Shown here: positions 40,851-43,796 of the stretch, in pieces
Layout: every line of letters begins with the position of its first letter
How positions within the stretch are numbered: the stretch's first letter is position 1
From: Hungatella sp. UBA7603
Lineage (GTDB): Bacteria; Bacillota; Clostridia; Lachnospirales; Lachnospiraceae
Direction: 5' to 3'
Length of the DNA stretch: 43,796 bases
Assembly: GCA_002478865.1 (NCBI GenBank)
Contig: DLJZ01000012.1
Coordinates: forward strand, 32,406 to 76,201
The notes under the pieces: generated by a model
Database searches by the model: none
The model's input: the letters and a program-made list of their open reading frames with translations, nothing else
Told to the model about the DNA's origin: nothing
Position numbers and translations under genes: made by a program

Positions 40851-41923
40851 TATTTCCCCTCCTCCATCATCTTTATGAAACGATCAAATAAGTAACTGGA
40901 ATCCTGAGGTCCAGGACAAGCTTCCGGGTGATATTGAACTGTAAATATGTTTTTGTTGGTGTATTTTAATCCTTCATTGGTTCCGTCATTGACATTAACA
41001 AAAGCAGGAACTGCTACGGAAGGATCCATGGTATCTACATCTACCACATATCCATGGTTCTGGGAAGAAATATAAACACGTCCTGTTTCCAGATCCTTTA
41101 CCGGGTGGTTTCCACCTCTGTGTCCATACTTTAACTTATGAGTATCCGCTCCTGTCGCAAGGGCCATAAGCTGATGCCCCAGGCAGATAGCAAAGATCGG
41201 TACGTTAGAATCATATAGCTTTTTAATTTCAGCAATGATCTCTGTACACTCCTTTGGATCACCAGGTCCGTTTGATAACATGATTCCGTCTGGATTTGCA
41301 GCAAGTATGTCTTCTGCTTTTGTAAGAGCAGGATACACAGTCACTTCACACCCTCTCTCATTTAATGAGCGTGCAATGTTCTTTTTGGCGCCCAAATCTA
41401 AAAGTGCAACTTTCTTCCCGCTACCAGGAAGAACATGGCTTTCCTTACAAGTGGTTGCCTTAACTACACCTGTAACTCCATATTTTTTCATACGTGAAGT
41501 GACGTCATTGAGATCAAAACCTTCATCGGTTGTAATCATGCCGTTCATCGTACCTTTTTCTCTTAAGATTTTTGTTAGGGCTCTTGTATCGATACCACTG
41601 ATACCTGGAATGTTATTTTCTTCTAAGAAATGCTGAATGGTACCCTCGCTTCTAAAGTTGCTGGGCATTCTAGATAATTCTCTGACAATGTAGCCATCTG
41701 GCCACGGTTTTAATGATTCCATATCTTCCTGACATATCCCGTAATTACCGATCAACGGATAAGTCATGACTACTGCCTGCCCCGCATAGGAAGGGTCTGT
41801 GAGAACTTCCAAATAACCTGTCATGGAAGTATTAAATACAATCTCACTAATAACTTCCCTTGTAGAACCAATGCTTGTTCCCGTAAACACAGTACCGTCT
41901 TCCAGTATTAAAAAAGCTTTCAT
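40850..41923 (-). CDS. carA: Carbamoyl-phosphate synthase small subunit (glutamine amidotransferase)
   Basis: A 357-residue class I amidotransferase that hydrolyses glutamine and channels ammonia to CarB. The N-terminal half carries FNTSMTGYLEVLTDPSYAGQ; the amidotransferase half has FAICLGHQLMALA with the nucleophilic Cys and YHPEA with the catalytic His/Glu. The ATG at 41923 is preferred because GGGA lies about eight bases before it; the in-frame TTG at 41929 has no better site. A promoter at 41992-42020 and a leader hairpin precede it. Feeds pyrimidine and arginine synthesis; no pyrimidine or arginine gene is adjacent. Confidence 0.94.
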   Translation of the reverse strand: MKAFLILEDGTVFTGTSIGSTREVISEIVFNTSMTGYLEVLTDPSYAGQAVVMTYPLIGNYGICQEDMESLKPWPDGYIVRELSRMPSNFRSEGTIQHFLEENNIPGISGIDTRALTKILREKGTMNGMITTDEGFDLNDVTSRMKKYGVTGVVKATTCKESHVLPGSGKKVALLDLGAKKNIARSLNERGCEVTVYPALTKAEDILAANPDGIMLSNGPGDPKECTEIIAEIKKLYDSNVPIFAICLGHQLMALATGADTHKLKYGHRGGNHPVKDLETGRVYISSQNHGYVVDVDTMDPSVAVPAFVNVNDGTNEGLKYTNKNIFTVQYHPEACPGPQDSSYLFDRFIKMMEEGK

Positions 41924-41958
41924 ACGCAAAGTCCCAATCCTTTCTTAATTGTATGGTT

Positions 41959-41982
41959 TTGAGCTGTCTAATATCAGCCCAA
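41959..41982 (-). other. Leader hairpin of the carAB mRNA
   Basis: In the leader TTGGGCTG pairs with CAGCTCAA (eight pairs with one G-U, eight-base loop). No T-run follows and no PyrR-binding motif is seen, so it is not a classical pyrimidine attenuator. Confidence 0.45.
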
Positions 41983-41991
41983 ATTGAATAG

Positions 41992-42020
41992 ATTATACAT
42001 TATCCTGTGACATTTTTCAA
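41992..42020 (-). promoter_or_regulatory. Sigma-A promoter of carAB
   Basis: Minus-strand TTGAAA (42015-42020) and TATAAT (41992-41997), spacer 17. Confidence 0.75.
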
Positions 42021-42094
42021 CTGTTTTTTCGTATTTTTTTTATTAAATTTTATACATATTATTTGAATATTTAGTATCATATGATGAAAACGGT

Positions 42095-42106
42095 GCATAA
42101 TTATGC
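42095..42106. repeat. Perfect palindrome, possible operator
   Basis: GCATAATTATGC is a perfect 12-bp palindrome; a second one, ATCATATGAT, lies at 42078-42087. They stand between the divergent carAB promoter and the small gene at 42182. Either may bind a dimeric regulator. Confidence 0.35.
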
Positions 42107-42122
42107 GTTTCCATCCTTTGAA

Positions 42123-42152
42123 TCATATTTCACAGTATACTTTAGAGACAAT
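42123..42152 (+). promoter_or_regulatory. Possible sigma-E promoter of the 65-residue protein gene
   Basis: TCATATT (42123-42129) is a full sigma-E-type -35, and GAGACAAT (42145-42152) matches six of eight -10 positions, spacer 15. The start point would lie about 25 bases before the ATG. Confidence 0.3.
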
Positions 42153-42181
42153 TCGGGGAAAATAGAATGGAGGTGATGAAT

Positions 42182-42379
42182 ATGATAGACAACAGTGATC
42201 TGCCCATTGGATTTACCATGGAATTAGCTCAGCACTCAGAAATACTAAACCGTTTTGCAGGACTTCCTGAAACTCAGAGAAACTCCATTATTGACGGCGC
42301 AAGAAGCATAGAAAGCCGAAATGAAATGCGCAATTATGTGGAATCTATATTCCATGAACCAAAAACATCATTTTTCTAA
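42182..42379 (+). CDS. Small helical protein of unknown function
   Basis: A 65-residue soluble protein, probably two or three helices: FTMELAQHSEILNRFAGLP, then ETQRNSIIDGARSIESRNEMRNYVESI. The pattern of an N-terminal MELAQ-type helix and a GARSI...EMRNYV helix is familiar from small clostridial proteins, but I cannot name the family. The start at 42182 has GGAGGTG six bases upstream; the longer frame from 42167 begins within that site. It is monocistronic between palindromes and a strong terminator, and may be sporulation-linked. Confidence 0.65.
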   Translation: MIDNSDLPIGFTMELAQHSEILNRFAGLPETQRNSIIDGARSIESRNEMRNYVESIFHEPKTSFF

Positions 42380-42424
42380 AAAGTCCCCCGCAGAATGGAT
42401 TTCTCCCAATCTGCGGGGACTTTT
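42379..42424 (+). terminator. Terminator after the small helical protein gene
   Basis: AAAAGTCCCC-C-GCAGA pairs with TCTGCGGGGACTTTT apart from one bulged C, loop 15, then TTTTG. The stem begins at the stop codon. Confidence 0.85.
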
Positions 42425-42484
42425 GTAATGATTCCATTTCTATTGTAATATATTTATAATAATTATTTATATAAGGGGCATTCC

Positions 42485-43750
42485 ATGATTCCATACCAAA
42501 CATATAGTACGCAGGAGAACAATTCAACTGGTCTTCTTCAGATTAATGTGGTCTCTGCGGAAACCAATTTTCCCATACCCGATGCAGAAATTTCCATTTC
42601 CTATACAGGAGATCCTGAAAGCTCATTGGAGCAGGTCGTCACCGATTCTTCCGGTCAGACAGAGGAAGTCAGCCTAGCAGCTCCTCCTGTGGAATTAAGC
42701 CGTTCTCCCAGCCTGATCCAGCCCTACTCTGAATACACGCTTTTGATCCGGGCACCAGGATTTGAACCTGTTGCTATCTCAGGTACGCAAATACTTGCAG
42801 ATACCATCGCTCTTCAACCGGTTCGAATGACTCCCATCGAAGATGAAGTATTTCCAGATGTACCCATCGTTATTCCGGATCATACTCTATATGGGAGTTA
42901 TCCTCCTAAAATAGCGGAATCAGAAGTAAAGCCTGTTGCAGAAACCGGCGAAATCGTACTTAGCAGGGTTGTGGTACCCCAAACCATTATTGTACATGAC
43001 GGAGTTCCTACCGATCCGACCGCCCCCAACTATTATGTGCCTTATGGGGAATACATTAAAAATGTGGCTTCCAGTGAAATCTATGCCACATGGCCAAGAG
43101 AAACCATTATTGCCAATGTTTTAGCAATTATGAGCTTTACATTAAACCGGGTCTATACAGAATGGTACCGAAACCAGGGATATGATTTTACCATCACCTC
43201 TTCTACTGCCTTTGACCACAAATGGATTCGGGAACGCAACATATATGAAAGTATATCTGAGGTTGTAGATGAGATCTTTAATAGTTACCTATCCAGACCT
43301 GGAATCAGACAGCCAATTCTCACCCAGTACTGCGACGGGCAACGCGTTCAGTGTCCAAATTGGATGACACAATGGGGTAGCAATACACTTGGCGAGCAGG
43401 GCTATACTGCGATCCAGATTTTAAGAAATTTTTATGGAAGCGATATGTACATTAACACGGCGGAACAAGTCTCAGGCGTTCCATCTTCCTTCCCAGGCTA
43501 TAACCTTACCATTGGGGCCACTGGAGAAAAGGTACAGCAGGTTCAGGATCAGCTATCTGTCATAGCAGGTGTTTATACTGCAATTCCTAAAATCACGGCT
43601 GACGGCGTTTTTGGTGAGCAAACAGCGGAGGCCGTCCGTCAGTTTCAAAAGATTTTCAAACTACCCGTAACCGGAGTCATTGATTTTGCTACCTGGTACC
43701 GAATCTCTCATATTTATGTTGGAATCACAAGGATTGCCGAATATTCATAG
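42485..43750 (+). CDS. Fusion of carboxypeptidase-regulatory-like, divergent SpoIID-like and peptidoglycan-binding domains
   Basis: A 421-residue protein. Residues about 16-115 form a carboxypeptidase-regulatory/transthyretin-like beta domain (LLQINVVSAETNFPIPDAEISI). Residues about 155-320 resemble the SpoIID lytic transglycosylase domain: VPYGEYIKNVASSEIYATWP, with Glu198 at the place of the SpoIID catalytic Glu, and WMTQWGSNTLGEQGYTAIQIL, which corresponds to the GMSQWGA...GYsyeeIL block. The usual GHG before that block is replaced by PNW. Residues about 344-405 form a PG_binding_1 domain (GATGEKVQQVQDQL, ADGVFGEQTAEAVRQFQ). No signal peptide is visible. AGGGG is six bases before the ATG. 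Probable peptidoglycan-remodelling role, possibly in spores; enzymatic activity is uncertain. Confidence 0.78.
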   Translation: MIPYQTYSTQENNSTGLLQINVVSAETNFPIPDAEISISYTGDPESSLEQVVTDSSGQTEEVSLAAPPVELSRSPSLIQPYSEYTLLIRAPGFEPVAISGTQILADTIALQPVRMTPIEDEVFPDVPIVIPDHTLYGSYPPKIAESEVKPVAETGEIVLSRVVVPQTIIVHDGVPTDPTAPNYYVPYGEYIKNVASSEIYATWPRETIIANVLAIMSFTLNRVYTEWYRNQGYDFTITSSTAFDHKWIRERNIYESISEVVDEIFNSYLSRPGIRQPILTQYCDGQRVQCPNWMTQWGSNTLGEQGYTAIQILRNFYGSDMYINTAEQVSGVPSSFPGYNLTIGATGEKVQQVQDQLSVIAGVYTAIPKITADGVFGEQTAEAVRQFQKIFKLPVTGVIDFATWYRISHIYVGITRIAEYS

Positions 43751-43796
43751 ATTTCTTTGTTCTTGCAACAAAAAGGAAAGCTCTCTCTCATACATT
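43751..43796. other. Right window edge, no feature seen
   Basis: Forty-six bases after the last stop codon. No gene start or complete terminator hairpin can be recognised. Confidence 0.5.

Noticed and set aside
41924..42060. Possible PyrR attenuator ahead of carAB
   Set aside because: The leader hairpin has no T-run and no PyrR-binding consensus; only a simple promoter plus hairpin is supported.

Overview
The window reads as chromosome of a low-GC, Gram-positive, spore-forming anaerobe, most likely a member of the Lachnospiraceae (Clostridium cluster XIVa, Lacrimispora-like). This is an inference from gene content: a cotJ spore-coat operon, a Na+-decarboxylase/transcarboxylase-type cluster, paired YitT proteins, an NAD-dependent lactate dehydrogenase, strong purine-rich Shine-Dalgarno sites, TTGACA/TATAAT promoters and tRNA genes without encoded CCA. 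I see no insertion sequence, prophage, CRISPR array or rRNA. The region looks like ordinary core chromosome with a few unusual small architectures.

Layout. 1-1070: 5' part of a secreted SH3-domain protein (minus). 1480-1986: a cupin whose Shine-Dalgarno is separated from its ATG by a perfect palindrome. 2040-6171 (minus): an operon encoding a carboxyltransferase, an OadG-like membrane subunit, a biotin carrier and an OadA/5S-type subunit, without a neighbouring beta (OadB) pump. 6443-14337: lipoprotein, two YitT membrane proteins, a CPA1 antiporter, a tyrosine phosphatase, a D,D-carboxypeptidase and DNA polymerase IV behind a LexA box. 14373-20744: small acidic protein and RluA-type pseudouridine synthase on back-to-back promoters, a membrane protein, a DUF1292 protein, CobO with a UvrD-like helicase, and gltX. 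20881-23582: a class A PBP and tRNA-Thr.

23761-33790 (minus) is one long co-directional series, dagK-type kinase, ispF, cysS, mrnC, rlmB, a secreted transglutaminase-like protein, a compact type IV pilus/pseudopilus cluster (pilC-like gene, four small membrane or pilin-like genes, pilT) and ldh, with gaps or overlaps of a few tens of bases. Part of it (ispF, cysS, mrnC, rlmB) matches the conserved Firmicute order known from Bacillus. 34035-34784: a small exported cell-wall-binding-repeat protein and a tRNA-Val/tRNA-Met operon. 35035-37263: a NYN-nuclease/LOTUS protein and divergent cotJABC. 37324-41923: carAB with a small downstream gene. 42182-43750: a 65-residue protein and a fusion of a carboxypeptidase-regulatory-like domain, a divergent SpoIID-like domain and a peptidoglycan-binding domain.

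Themes: anaerobic carboxyl-group metabolism and lactate fermentation; translation and tRNA modification; envelope and spore-wall synthesis; a small surface-appendage machine. Many starts given here lie downstream of the longest possible reading frame because a Shine-Dalgarno site or a promoter decides them. The best candidates for something new are the hairpin-spaced ribosome binding site at 1441-1482, the decarboxylase-type cluster without its pump, the Cys-rich tail on IspF, the pilus cluster without an extension ATPase, and the SpoIID-like fusion.
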